A DNA stretch of 64,000 nt from Prochilodus magdalenae (lineage: Eukaryota > Chordata > Actinopteri > Characiformes > Prochilodontidae): assembly GCA_024036415.1 (NCBI GenBank), contig JAMWET010000710.1, positions 1-64,000 of the forward strand, in the 5' to 3' direction. The translations under genes were made by a program, and so were the position numbers. Below are positions 1 to 11,153 of the stretch, piece by piece. The notes beneath the pieces are model-generated. The model was not told the origin of the DNA and did no database searches. It saw only the letters and a list, made by a program, of their open reading frames with translations. Every line of letters begins with the position of its first letter. Position 1 is the stretch's first letter.

Positions 1-159
1 CCTTGATACTCAGAAAAGTGGCACAAAAACAATCCCTCACACGACAGGACACATCTTAACACTCCCCTCACACAATGACAAACCAACACACTACTACTAC
101 CCAACCTCGCCGACACACCACCGTTTGCTCACAAACCCTATCTGACCTACACCACAACA
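1..159. other. Unassigned left edge
   Basis: CA-rich unique-looking sequence leading into the CA microsatellite. No gene or named repeat is recognisable. Confidence 0.5.
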
Positions 160-345
160 CCGCACATGTACACACACAACACACAACGAAACACAACAAC
201 ACACACACACACCCGCACAGACACACACACACACCCGCACAGACACACACACCCGCACAGAAACACACACACACACACACCCGCACAGACACACATGAAA
301 GCACACACATACACGCACCCACACAAACACGCACACGCGCATGTT
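160..345. repeat. CA-rich microsatellite with CCGCACAGA interruptions
   Basis: Runs of (CA)n are broken regularly by the motif ACCCGCACAGA, giving an imperfect 12- to 26-bp super-repeat. The Cys/Val-rich and His/Thr-rich open frames over it on both strands come from the simple sequence and are not genes. Confidence 0.9.
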
Positions 346-374
346 TTTCTCAATCAATTTTTGTTATTCACCTA

Positions 375-550
375 GTCTCTCTCTCTCTCCCTCTCTCTCC
401 TACTCTTTCTATCACTCTCCCTCTCTCTCTCCCTCTCTTTCTCTCCTTCTTCTCCTCCCCCTCTCTCTCTCTCTCTCTCTCTCCCTCTCCCTCCCTCGCT
501 TTCTCTCCCATTCTCTCCCTCTCCTCCTCTCTCTCCCCTCCCTCTCACCA
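375..550. repeat. CT-rich microsatellite
   Basis: An almost pure pyrimidine tract of CT repeats with CCCT and TTCT interruptions. The Ser/Leu-rich open frames here are artefacts of the composition. Confidence 0.9.
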
Positions 551-698
551 ATGTTTATTTCATACTCCTGTGTAAAATGCCGGTATGAATAAATAATGGT
601 TCAGCATGTTGTGGTTTTAAACTCTGATACAGACTCATACGGTTTCCTCCAAGATGTATCGTTCCGCCTCGGCTGCACGGGGCAGAGAGCTGTGCTTT

Positions 699-700
<2 letters not shown>

Positions 701-732
<32 letters not shown>

Positions 733-800
733 ATGTGAATGTGTGTGTTTGTTTGTGAGTGAAAGTGTGTGTGTACGTATGTGCGTGCGAGTGTGTGTGT
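701..800. repeat. GT microsatellite
   Basis: Perfect (GT)n from 701 to about 730, followed by a degenerate GT/GTGA tract to about 800. Confidence 0.92.
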
Positions 801-920
801 AATTGCCAGTGGGAGTGTAATAGTGTCTTGTGTGTTTGTATCTCTAGAGTGTTTGTATCGGTGTCTCACATTATTAATATTCAGTTCATGAAGTTAAAGC
901 ACAAACAGCACACGCATACT

Positions 921-3447
921 TCTCTCGTCTCTGTACTCGTCTGTTAACCCCTCCGTACTTCTGTTCCTCTCGTCTCTGTACTCGTCTGTAAACCCCTCCG
1001 TATTTCTGTTCCTCTCGTCTCTGTACTCGTCTGTAAACCCCTCCGTATGTCTGTTCCTCTCCTCTCTGTACTCGTCTGTAAACCCCTCCGTATTTCTGTT
1101 CCTCTCGTCTCTGTACTCGTCTGTAAACCCCTCCGTATTTCTGTTCCTCTCGTCTCTGTACTCGTCTGTAAACCCCTCCGTATGTCTGTTCCTCTCGTCT
1201 CTGTACTCGTCTGTAAACCCCTCCGTATGTCTGTTCCTCTCGTCTCTGTACTCGTCTGTAAACCCCTCCGTATGTCTGTTCCTCTCGTCTCTGTACTCGT
1301 CTGTAAACCCCTCCGTATTTCTGTTCCTCTCGTCTCTGTACTCGTCTGTAAACCCCTCCGTATGTCTGTTTCTCTCGTCTCTGTACTCGTCTGTAATCCC
1401 CTCCGTATGTCTGTTCCTCTCGTCTCTGTACTCGTCTGTAATCCCCTCCGTATGTCTGTTCCTCTCGTCTCTGTACTCGTCTGTAAACCCCTCCGTATGT
1501 CTGTTTCTTTCGTCTCTGTACTCGTCTGTAAACCCCTCCGTATGTCTGTTCCTCTCGTCTCTGTACTCGTCTGTAAACCCCTCCGTATGTCTGTTTCTCT
1601 CGTCTCTGTACTCGTCTGTAAACCCCTCCGTATGTCTGTTCCTCTCGTCGCTGTATTCGTCTGTAAACCCCTCCGTATGTCTGTTCCTCTCGTCTCTGTA
1701 TTCGTCTGTAAACCCCTCCGTATGTCTGTTCCTCTCGTCTCTGTACTCGTCTGTAAACCCCTCCGTATGTCTGTTCCTCTCGTCTCTGTATTCGTCTGTA
1801 AACCCCTCCGTATTTCTGTTCCTCTCGTCTCTGTACTCGTCTGTAATCCCCTCCGTATTTCTGTTCCTCTCGTCTCTGTATTCGTCTGTAAACCCCTCCG
1901 TATTTCTGTTCCTCTCGTCTCTGTATTCGTCTGTAAACCCCTCCGTATTTCTGTTCCTCTCGTCTCTGTACTCGTCTGTAAACCCCTCCGTATGTCTGTT
2001 CCTCTCGTCTCTGTATTCGTCTGTAAACCCCTCCGTATTTCTGTTCCTCTCGTCTCTGTACTCGTCTGTAATCCCCTCCGTATTTCTGTTCCTCTCGTCT
2101 CTGTACTCGTCTGTAAACCCCTCCGTATTTCTGCTCCTCTCGTCTCTGTACTCGTCTGTAATCCCCTCCGTATTTCTGTTCCTCTCGTCTCTGTACTCGT
2201 CTGTAAACCCCTCTGTATGTCTGTTCCTCTCGTCTCTGTACTCGTCTGTAAACCCCTCCGTATGTCTGTTCCTCTCGTCTCTGTACTCGTCTGTAAACCC
2301 CTCCGTATGTCTGTTCCTCTCGTCTCTGTACTCGTCTGTAAACCCCTCCGTATTTCTGTTCCTCTCGTCTCTGTACTCGTCTGTAAACCCCTCCGTATGT
2401 CTGTTCCTCTCGTCTCTGTACTCGTCTGTAAACCCCTCCGTATGTCTGTTCCTCTCGTCTCTGTACTCGTCTGTAAACCCCTCCGTATGTCTGTTCCTCT
2501 CGTCTCTGTACTCGTCTGTAAACCCCTCCGTATTTTTGTTCCTCTCGTCTCTGTACTCGTCTGTAAACCCCTCCGTATGTCTGTTTCTCTCGTCTCTGTA
2601 CTCGTCTGTAAACCCCTCCGTATGTCTGTTCCTCTCGTCTCTGTACTCGTCTGTAAACCCCTCCGTATGTCTGTTTCTCTCGTCTCTGTACTCGTCTGTA
2701 AACCCCTCCGTATTTCTGTTCCTCTCGTCTCTGTACTCGTCTGTAAACCCCTCCGTATTTCTGTTCCTCTCGTCTCTGTACTCGTCTGTAAACCCCTCCG
2801 TATTTCTGTTCCTCTCGTCTCTGTATTCGTCTGTAAACCCCTCCGTATTTCTGTTCCTCTCGTCTCTGTACTCGTCTGTAAACCCCTCCGTATTTCTGTT
2901 CCTCTCGTCTCTGTACTCGTCTGTAAACCCCCCCGTATTTCTGTTCCTCTCGTCTCTGTACTCGTCTGTAAACCCCTCCGTATGTCTGTTCCTCTCGTCT
3001 CTGTACTCGTCTGTAAACCCCTCCGTATTTTTGTTCCTCTCGTCTCTGTACTCGTCTGTAAACCCCTCCGTATGTCTGTTCCTCTCGTCTCTGTACTCGT
3101 CTGTAAACCCCTCCGTATTTCTGTTCCTCTCGTCTCTGTACTCGTCTGTAAACCCCTCCGTATGTCTGTTCCTCTCGTCTCTGTACTCGTCTGTAAACCC
3201 CTCCGTATGTCTGTTTCTCTCGTCTCTGTACTCGTCTGTAAACCCCTCCGTATGTCTGTTCCTCTCGTCTCTGTACTCGTCTGTAAACCCCTCCGTATTT
3301 TTGTTCCTCTCGTCTCTGTACTCGTCTGTAAACCCCTCCGTATGTCTGTTTCTCTCGTCTCTGTACTCGTCTGTAAACCCCTCCGTATGTCTGTTCCTCT
3401 CGTCTCTGTACTCGTCTGTAAACCCCTCCGTACTTCTGTTCCTCTCT
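921..3447. repeat. 45-bp minisatellite, about 56 copies
   Basis: The consensus unit opens CTGTACTCGTCTGTAAACCC and is exactly 45 bp, tiled head to tail with no insertions. Units differ at a handful of fixed positions: TATG/TATT, TACTCG/TATTCG, GTAAACC/GTAATCC, GTTCC/GTTTC. As 45 is divisible by three, three frames stay open: on the minus strand a 15-residue charged repeat (TEGFTDEYRDERNRH), on the plus strand MSVPLVSVLVCKPLR and a Ser-rich frame. The commonest variants change residues (His/Asn on minus, Met/Ile and Cys/Phe on plus), as expected of a neutral array. The minus frame runs 894-3509 and the plus frame 1047-3998, both running on into flanking simple sequence. I read it as a VNTR, not a gene. 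Confidence 0.95.
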
Positions 3448-3853
3448 CTCTGACTTTTCCCTTCTCTTTCTTTCCCTCTCACTCTTGTCCCTGTGGCCCT
3501 CTTTCTCACTCCTCTGCTTCTCTCACTTTCGCTTTCTCTCTTTCTTTTCCTTTTCTTTATTATTTTCTTCTCCTCTTTTTTCCTTTTTCTCTCTCTCTTT
3601 CTTCACTCATTTCATGTCTCTCTATCTCTCCTGCCTCTCACTTTCCATTCTCCCTCCACTGTATTTCCATCTCTTGCTCTTTCTCCTTTTCTCTTTCCTG
3701 TCTCACTCTCTTCATCTGTCTCTCTGACGGTTTCCTTCTTCTCTCTTTTTTCTTCTCGTTTCTGTCTTTTCTTAGTCTATATCTCCTTTCTAATTCTAAG
3801 CTTCTTTCTCTCCTTCCATCTTTACCTCTCTCTCTCACTATTTTCTATGGCTT

Positions 3854-3930
<77 letters not shown>

Positions 3931-3950
3931 TCCCCAGTGAGACACTTACA
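3448..3950. repeat. CT-rich low-complexity tract
   Basis: Pyrimidine-rich DNA continues from the minisatellite, with near-pure (CT)n at about 3858-3925. No gene. Confidence 0.88.
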
Positions 3951-4291
3951 CACTTTTTGTCCCAGATGGACCATCAGGCCATCTGCTCTGTCCAGTAATG
4001 CCAGAACTCCTCTGTCCTTCTCTCCATTTCTGTTTTTCTTTACTTCTCTCGCTCTCTCTCTGTTACACCCTCTCCATCACAGTGATGACCTTTGACCTCT
4101 GTAATCACTTTTAACCTCATCATTGGCTGTAGCAGCTTTAGGTTTAGAATCGTGGCATACTGTTAAAGGCCTTCATGGGTGAACTTTAAAACTGGTTCTC
4201 TCAGAGGATCCCAGATCATGACCTTCCTGCATACTCTGAATAGCGATACAGAACAGGTAACTGTGTCTATGTGATTACTGGCAGGACTACA
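3951..4291. other. Unassigned, no recognised feature
   Basis: Unique-looking sequence between the CT tract and the MITE. No exon or known repeat seen. Confidence 0.4.
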
Positions 4292-4784
4292 TTAAAGGTG
4301 CAATATGCAAAATTTGTAGTCTAAAAAATTGCTAAATTTTCTGAAAGTATCACCAGAATTTGAAGAGGATTTTTAAAAAATAGTTTTGCTGATATGTGAA
4401 AGATGTCTATGTAACATGTTGCAGAGGCATCTACAATGTTAGCATGCTAACCAGCTAGCCCAGGCCTGTCTCTCACATAAAAGCATGAAGAAGTAGGATG
4501 AAGAAATGTAGCGTAAACCTGTAATCAGTCATGGTGAAGCTCCTGGTTGGCTTGTGGCAAGGGACCATTGTAGCATGGAAGAGCTGCCTACCAGAGACTC
4601 ATGGTGAGTAAAAGGGAGTTTGATGATCAAGGTTCCATCCTTTCTCCTGGTAACTAAACAGCTGTGAATGTTAATATTAAGGAGGAGGTGCTGTGCTGTT
4701 CTTATGACAGGAGTGGATGCCACAACTGACTGGTAATACACCCCCCCCACCAACCCATTGTTATTTTACATATTGCTCCTTTAA
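4292..4784. mobile_element. TTAA-flanked MITE, piggyBac-like termini
   Basis: The left end reads TTAA then AGGTGCAATATGCAAAAT. The right end is the inverted complement, AGGAGCAATATGTAAAAT, followed by TTAA. The 18-bp terminal repeats differ at two positions and TTAA lies directly outside both. TTAA duplication is the piggyBac hallmark, but the termini lack the usual CCC start, so the superfamily is inferred. The 485-bp interior has no transposase-like frame, making this non-autonomous. A C9 run near 4741 lies inside. Confidence 0.75.
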
Positions 4785-5554
4785 GGAGCAGATTTACCAA
4801 AAGAGGTGCTAAGTGCTGTTATCTAGCATGTAGCATGAGCTGCTACTCATCTTCTGAGCTCCTGAACCTCTTGGGTCATGTGGGTGCTGAAGCCTATCCC
4901 AGCACTCATTGGGTGGAAGGCAGGAAACACCCTGAACAGGCAGACTCCTAGACACCTTCCTGCTGTGAGGTGAATTCTGTTTGCTGGAAGATGCAGATGG
5001 TGCATTAGCTTGACTGTCGTCATGGCAGCATCAGAGAGGAATGTGATTGGCCAGTGAGGATTTGCCAGTGAGTTCCTGTAGCACTGTAAACAACTGCGTC
5101 TCATGATTCGTGAAATCGGGCTGGTGTGGGTTCATGTCATGAGCCCATGCATAAAGATTTCAGCAGGTCCAAAATTCCTACCAGTGAGCCCGTCTGTAGC
5201 TAACATACCATCACCTCTAATACACAGGGGCACACTGCAGACCTCCTCACTTCTCACCACCTCCGCCATTCCTCCTTAACTCCTCTGGCTGCTCAGGGAA
5301 CAGGAAGAAGCGGTGTTCTAAACTCAGGAGCAGCGGAGGGGACGATCCACTTCTCTCTTTAAGAGCTGCAGACTGAGATAATCCAGGGTCCTCCTCTTCT
5401 GTTCATTAGGGCAGACGCTTCACATCCAGTCCTCCAGGGCCTCCTCAACCGGGTCACTTGTTTCCTTTCGCAGGTACTGGAACACTTGAGAAGCGATGCT
5501 GTCCTGAAGTTGTGTGTTTAGGACTGTGTTTAAAACTTGAGCTTAACACCTACA
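4785..5554. other. Unassigned, with a short fish-type repeat tail
   Basis: Mostly unrecognised. Positions 4884-4945 (AGCCTATCCCAGCACTCA and flank) are the reverse complement of the GGGATAGGCTTCAG repeat tail also found at 25,550 and 35,490, an old retroposon-type fragment. No gene seen. Confidence 0.45.
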
Positions 5555-5558
5555 GCTA

Positions 5559-5908
5559 GGGTGGCCACACGTCCGGTTCCAGGCTGGACAGTCCTCTGTC
5601 CAGCGCAGTACCTGGACGGACCCCATTAGTCCTCTTTTCGGGATGAGCAATTTACAATGCTCACTCGCCAACACTGTAATGTGCGTCCTTGGTTCACATT
5701 TTGGTCAAGACATGCCTCGTGTTTCATTGGTTTACCAAGGTCATGTGACATCGTGACTCGTCTACCCGCTAACCGCAGGTCAGCCCTCTGTCTGACTCAC
5801 GGATGTCATCCGTTCCACCCAGTTAGGTAAGTGAAGCATCATGTATGTGGTATATAGGTTATGATTTTAATTCTGTTCTAGTATGGTATATATATTAGCA
5901 TTATTATT
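5559..5908 (+). mobile_element. GTGGCCAC dispersed family, copy 1
   Basis: Starts GGGTGGCCACACGTCCGG and carries the family landmarks in order: GGCTGGACAGTCC, CCTCTTTTCGGGATGA, a TTCATTGGTTTACCAAGG segment, GGTCATGTGACAT, CTAACCGCAGGTCAGCCC, CACCCAGTTAGG and TTTTAATTCTGTTCTAG. The same landmarks recur at 10.5, 25.0, 38.5 and 51.8 kb. No coding capacity is seen. It is probably a non-autonomous DNA element, class unknown. Confidence 0.7.
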
Positions 5909-7629
5909 AATTATACAAGGTCACCATGGTAACAAAGGGCAGCTGCTGAGTTCAAGTGACATAAAAATATGAAAACTCTGGAAAACTGGGCAGCAATGAT
6001 ATAGGAGTTCTTTTAATATGAGCACATTCATTTTTATAGCTACTGAAATGAATACCAGGTAATTAGCTACTGCAGCAAGCTGTGCTTCTCCTTTCTCTCC
6101 TGGAATGTAATCCGCGCTCTTGATTAAAAAGATCTCTCACGTCGCGCTTCTGACTTCGTGTCTGGTAGTGGAGAGGAACGCGTGTCTCCCTTTTCCGTTT
6201 CGTCAGCTGTAAATGCCTCCTCAGCCGTCCCCTGTTTTTCTTTTCCACTCAACGTCGTGAATCATTCTCTCATTTGTTTACTTGGAAACCCCGAAATCTG
6301 CTCAGTCGCTGGGGGGTTTCAAAATTGATCACTTCAGTTTAGCCAGTTTATTTCATTGGCCTAGTTTCAGTACTGGTAGGGGTGGTGGGTGGGGGCTGTG
6401 GGGGGTTTAGGAATACCGTTGGTGTTCTGTAGGGTGGGAGGTGAAGAGGTCGAGGCTTTTTTTCTCGGTTGGCCTGAATGTTGGAAATACGCTATTGCCA
6501 GATCATTTGAATGGAGGTCTGTGTTGTGTACCTGCCTCTGTATTCCCTCTCTATTTCTATATGGGCTTTTATTATGATTACTGTCGTAAACACAAACCAA
6601 ACCCGCCTTCCCATTTGGCAAGTCCGAGTGTTTCTGCAGAGTTTATTCCCAGGTGGTGAGCTGTAGGTCATTACACACTCGTGGCTTTTCCTTCCACATG
6701 ACAGCAGATGATGGAGGCCTACTCTAGACTTGTGCAACAACAATGTCACAAGCCCAGGGACCAATGGTACCAAGTCATACCCACACAAAAACTGTCCAGG
6801 GCTTTAATTAGGATCCTGCCCCTGAGTGTGACGAAGACACGCTGCCCCTACGTGTTGCCCTTTGTCGTGGTAGATGAACCCTACGTAGAGATGTGTGCCT
6901 AGAACTGGTTGGGCCCAATCAGAGACCAACTCACCTGTCCGGGTCATCGAATCACCTTGCGGGGAGGTGGGGGCAGGTCAGTCCTTAAATCCGTGGCCGG
7001 CCAGCTCAAGCTCCGTTCATCGTAGTGTTCAGGTTTTTATCCGGTGATGGAGGGATGTCCATCGAAGGGAGGAGAGAGAGAGTCCCAAACAGCGTCTTCG
7101 ACACCCTAAGGTTTCCCGCCGTTGCTCCAGCCGCCATTTCTGGCTGAGTCCACAGTTTAGACTCCAGTGATTGGCGCCCCCTTGTGGTCCAACGTGAGAA
7201 TCTGTATCTAGCCCTAGACACTAACTTTTTCTAACAGCAACGACAAAAACATAAAGATGTGTTGATATAATACTGAGTAACCTATTTAGAGTTAATGAGC
7301 TGTTACTGTAAATAAATGAGAGGCATCCTAATAAATTAATTTTTTACAAAAATTTTTACTCATTAAAATCGAGCTGGTTTATAGAACATGGGTTAGCTAC
7401 TATGCTGTGTAGGTTGTAGGTTGTTTGGAGTACTGCTGCAGTGGAGAAGAACCGGGTTTTATTCCAGGTCAGAAGAGCACATCTGTAAAGTACTGTGATC
7501 GGAACCAACACCTGGGCTGAACACACACACGCCAAGGACCGACTTAGCAGAGCCGCGACTTGTTTATTACGAACTCAGTCAGAGTGTTACCCAGAAACAA
7601 GCAGAAGACTATTTACAGGTGCAGGAAAA
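5909..7629. other. Unassigned stretch
   Basis: No gene recognised. It contains a G-rich tract at about 6375-6410 and moderately GC-rich sequence at 6900-7220. Frames of 60-100 codons on both strands show no domain or convincing start context. Confidence 0.35.
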
Positions 7630-7714
7630 AAACAGACTTAAAGATAAATAAACAAATAAATAAACAAACAAACAAATTAATAAACAAATAAATAACTTAA
7701 AAAAAAAAAAAAAA
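7630..7714. repeat. A-rich AAAT/AAAC simple repeat
   Basis: Interspersed AAATAAAC and AAATAAAT tetranucleotides ending in an A15-type run. It may be an old poly(A)-type retroposon tail. Confidence 0.8.
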
Positions 7715-8492
7715 GAGCGGGAAGAAAAGGGGGCCTGCTTAGGGGTCCGAGTCGTGGAGCCTGGATGGAAGAAGAGAAGAACTGATTAGTTGGGTCTACT
7801 CCACCTGGAGAACCCCTCTTCCCGACTCATCAGTCGCCAGTCATGCGCGATTAGCCGACTCCACCCTCTGTCTGCTGGTAGGCTTTTCAGGACCTTGGAG
7901 AGCGTTTTGGAGTGCTGACGTGGCTTGGTTGTCGTTCGAGGCCGGCGGGCATCTCGTCTTCCGTCACAGCACATTTCATAGTTTTGATCATGCTCAGAAC
8001 AGTCTCTGGACCACAGCGGGATGTTTCTGAAAGTCTTGATGATTGGAGTCTTTTGATTGGTTGGTCGAGCGGTACATTGGGTAGATCCCACCGTATGTTT
8101 GAATAGATCATCATATTGGGACAAAGCTTACAATACGTTCACTTACAATGTTCAAAAAGACCCTCATAAAACATAGCCTCTACAGGAAGCACGGTCTGCG
8201 GACAAATATTAGTCAAGGCCTTTTAATTTAAAGCAACACGCAGCGAGTACTGAGCAAACACGCCGAGAAACTACAGACGCTGTGCTGACACACTGTGCAA
8301 CCAATTAAAGCCAGGAGGTGATGTACACAGCGAGGCAGTACAGTCTCTCTACAGCCAATTTAATAAATCTCCATATTAACATTAATATCTCTGTTCAGTC
8401 AAACAGGGTGAGGTAGGCACAAACGGAACTCCGTGTTCAACCTTTACTCCAGCCATCCCGATACCAGAAATAGTACTGATGGTACAGAAATA
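7715..8492. other. Unassigned, one unremarkable minus-strand frame
   Basis: A 112-codon minus-strand frame (7786-8124), rich in Arg, Ser and Thr, matches no family I recognise. The reverse strand is also open over much of it. It may be part of a degraded retroelement, but nothing here proves that. Confidence 0.3.
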
Positions 8493-9135
8493 GTGCGTCT
8501 GCTGGGATGGTGTCGGGATGTTGTCGGTGCTGTATCTGCTGGGATGGTGTAGGTGTGTCTACTGGGATGGTGACGGTGTGTCTGCTGGGATGGTGTTGGT
8601 GTGTCTGCTGGGATGGTGTTGGTGTGTCTGCTGGGATGGTGTTGGTGTGTCTGCTGGGATGGTGACGGTGTGTCTGCTGGGATGGTGACGGTGTATCTGC
8701 TGGGATGGTGTCGGTGTGTCTACTGGGATGGTGTTAGGGAGTCTGCTGGGATGGTGTCGGTGTATCTGCTGGGATGGTGTCGGTGGTGTGTCTGCTGGGA
8801 TGGTGTTGGCGTGTCTACTGGGATGGTGTCGGTGTATCTGCTGGGATGGTGTCGGTGTATCTGCTGGGATGGTGACGGTGTATCTGCTGGGATGGTGTTA
8901 GGGAGTCTGCTGGGATGGTGTCGGTGTATCTGCTGGGATGGTGTCGGTGGTGTGTCTGCTGGGATGGTGTTGGCGTGTCTACTGGGATGGTGTCGGTGTA
9001 TCTGCTGGGATGGTGTCGGTGGTGTGTCTGCTTAGATGTTGTTGGTGTGTCTGCCGGGATGCTGTTGGTGTGTCTGCCGGGATGCTGTTGGTGTGTCTGC
9101 CGGGATGCTGTTGGTGTGTCTGCCGGGATGTTGAG
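8493..9135. repeat. 23-bp minisatellite, about 28 copies
   Basis: The unit is TCTGCTGGGATGGTGTTGGT plus GTG, 23 bp, with 26-bp variants carrying an extra GGT. Variants alternate GTGTCGG, GTGTTGG and GTGACGG. The last copies change to CTGCCGGGATGCTG. The Trp/Cys/Gly-rich plus-strand frames inside it are artefacts. Confidence 0.92.
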
Positions 9136-9189
9136 ATGTTCAGTGTTCAGTAAGTGTGTTTAGTCTGCAGTTTAGTGATTGTTTTCTCT

Positions 9190-9440
9190 TTGAGAACCAA
9201 TAGAGAAGTACATTCCAGACAACAAAACTGTTCTGGTCCAAAGTCCCCTCCCACTTGCCAGATAGTTTGATGGTACTTGAGTGGCATGTTCCCGGTTGCA
9301 TAATGTGGGGAACATATGCACCACATCATGCCTCGGCCAAAAGTAGCCAACTCTGCTGTATCCGTGCCAGAAGTGGACCAGATCTGTGCCAGCAGGGCCA
9401 TAGCTTTGCCAGATGTGGCCCTCATCCACTTACTATGTGG
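9190..9440. repeat. Probable dispersed repeat with GCCAGATGTGG motifs
   Basis: Imperfect internal repeats of the type GTGCCAGAAGTGGACC and GCCAGATGTGGCCC, ending TGTGGGATTTAGCC. This resembles a widespread fish DNA element that I recall, but the call rests on one diverged copy. Confidence 0.4.
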
Positions 9441-10502
9441 GATTTAGCCTGTTTAGTTTATGCAGTGGTGAAAAAGTGGCAACATTAATAAACCACTGTG
9501 AAAAAAACCTGTTCAGCCAAAAGTGTCATTTTGTTCGCTGTATTACGGCGCGTCCCTAGTTCTGTGTTTGCATTTTAACCGTATATAAACAATATAACCT
9601 ACATAAACTCTGCGTCTGTGTGCTCCAGATGTATGCAGATCATGGAGCAGCTGTGGGGTTTAGGCCCATATTCTCAGTTTCAGTGTTTGACGGTCCTGCA
9701 GGCTGTACAACGGCACTCAACAACCCGCACATACACACCCGCTCTCGTGCATGTGGCACTAACGCTGTCTCGTTCACTCTCGCTGCACCCAGGCTCATCT
9801 TTAATGCATAGAATAGCAGCTATTCTGACAGGGCATAATTCTGCATGCCGGGAGCAGCATAACAAAGTTACCCCTCCGCACACACACACAACCTGAACAC
9901 ACCCAGGAGGGGGTAGAACAGAGCAACACAGCAACATGTCACAGCAGCTCCCTTATATTATACCACGAGGTGCATTTCAGCCCATTATCCTTCCTGTTGG
10001 TTGATTCTGTCCGGAGGCGAATATTTGTGCAAGTGTATTTAAGAGGCATGTTTTGATCAGTTTGGACTGAACATCACGCTGAACGTTCTAGCTGCTGTTT
10101 TAGGACGAAGACTTCATAAAGCCAATTTAACCGGCACAGCCAAATTAAAAGGCTGTGCCAAATTCCCTGTTTGGCGTACCCACCTACTGTGTATAAAAGC
10201 AGGTTCAGCTCGAAAGATTGTAATTAGGTGGTCAAACTGATTTGATTGCAGGCACTTTCAGCTTTTAACCCTGTTGTTTAATTTGAGTATTTAGGTCAGA
10301 GCGCAGTGTGTCAGTAATAGAAATCTTTTTAGTACTAATTAAGTGGAATTTTGGGGAGTAAATATGTTATAATCTGATCAAACCCAACACATGAACAGAC
10401 ACTGATACATGGATAAGAAATGAATATGTCGCATAACACATAAAAATTTAAAAGAGGTTTTTTACTATGAATAAAGAAAAAGAATTTAGATTTAGTTTCC
10501 AA
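9441..10502. other. Unassigned stretch
   Basis: AT-moderate sequence, unique-looking. No gene, array or clear element. A 92-codon plus frame at 9618-9896 has no recognisable domain. Confidence 0.4.
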
Positions 10503-10706
10503 GGTTTACCAAGGTCATGACGTCACATGACCTTGGTAAACCAATGCAATGCAAGGCATGTGTTTTGACAAGGATGTGAACCAATGGCACAAATGATATT
10601 GTGGGGCGAGTGGACATTTGAAATAGTTCACCCCATAAAGAGGACTGGTATGGCACCGGATGGAGGACTGGGAGTTGAGAAACTGGACTGTCCAGCCTAA
10701 CCCTAC
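10503..10706 (-). mobile_element. GTGGCCAC family, copy 2 (minus), with terminal palindrome
   Basis: Read on the minus strand it repeats GGCTGGACAGTCC, CCTCTTTATGGGGTGA, CCATTGGTTCACATCC and GGTTTACCAAGGTCATG. The GGCCACACGTCCGG segment near the left end is missing. At its distal edge a 17-bp perfect inverted repeat lies at 10503-10519 and 10526-10542 around a 6-nt loop. Confidence 0.7.
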
Positions 10707-10864
10707 GCTAGCCTGTAATGCTAGCTTTAGCACATGTGGTCAGAGAGGAAATGCAGCTACAGGAAGAAATTTGAGAAATATATGACATCAGAGTTAAGGA
10801 CAACAAGACAACCATCCAGGATGTTCAAAGGCTCTACTAATCTTTTGGCTAGCATCAGCGTATG
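10707..10864. other. Short unassigned spacer
   Basis: Contains GCTAGC-rich sequence and an AAATTTGAGAAATA motif resembling ones at 12.56 and 12.74 kb, possibly parts of a diffuse repeat. Confidence 0.35.
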
Positions 10865-11153
10865 TAGGGTTGCCACCTTTCAGAAATGCAAATAAAGGAC
10901 AGGGGCGTGGTCATGTGTGAGTGACGTGTTCGAAATCGCGTCCCGTGTGTGATCTGATTCCGGGGGGGGAGGCGGGGTGAGAGGTTGTCTGATCAATCAT
11001 GCGTGACTGTGATCATTTATGTGTGTGTGACAGACATGTATATTGGACATTTCGGAAAAAATACGGAACAAATCGCCCAATTACACCAATACGGGACATT
11101 TAATCGCCAAATAAAGGACGATTACATATTTTACGGGACAGGTGGCAACCCGA
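10865..11153. mobile_element. hAT-like MITE, copy 1
   Basis: The left end is TAGGGTTGCCACC and the right end GGTGGCAACCCGA, an inverted repeat of 12 of 13 positions. The flanking 8-mers AGCGTATG and AGAGCATG match at 6 of 8, consistent with a decayed 8-bp target duplication as in hAT elements. There is no transposase frame, so it is non-autonomous. The interior contains the reverse complement of ATTTGTTCCGTATTT, the motif that is tandemly expanded in copy 2 at 34.6 kb. Confidence 0.78.

Noticed and set aside
921..3447. CRISPR array
   Set aside because: The units are contiguous with no unique spacers, and the genome is plainly vertebrate.
894..3509. 871-codon minus-strand charged-repeat protein
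   Set aside because: Same array. The start lies in pyrimidine-rich simple DNA, there is no promoter or splice context, and His/Asn changes are as common as silent ones.
1047..3998. 983-codon plus-strand open frame as a gene
   Set aside because: It is the 45-bp array read in one frame and continues into a CT tract. Other frames are equally open, and substitutions are not biased to silent sites.
7786..8124. 112-codon minus frame as a gene
   Set aside because: No recognisable motif, and overlapping frames on both strands are equally open.
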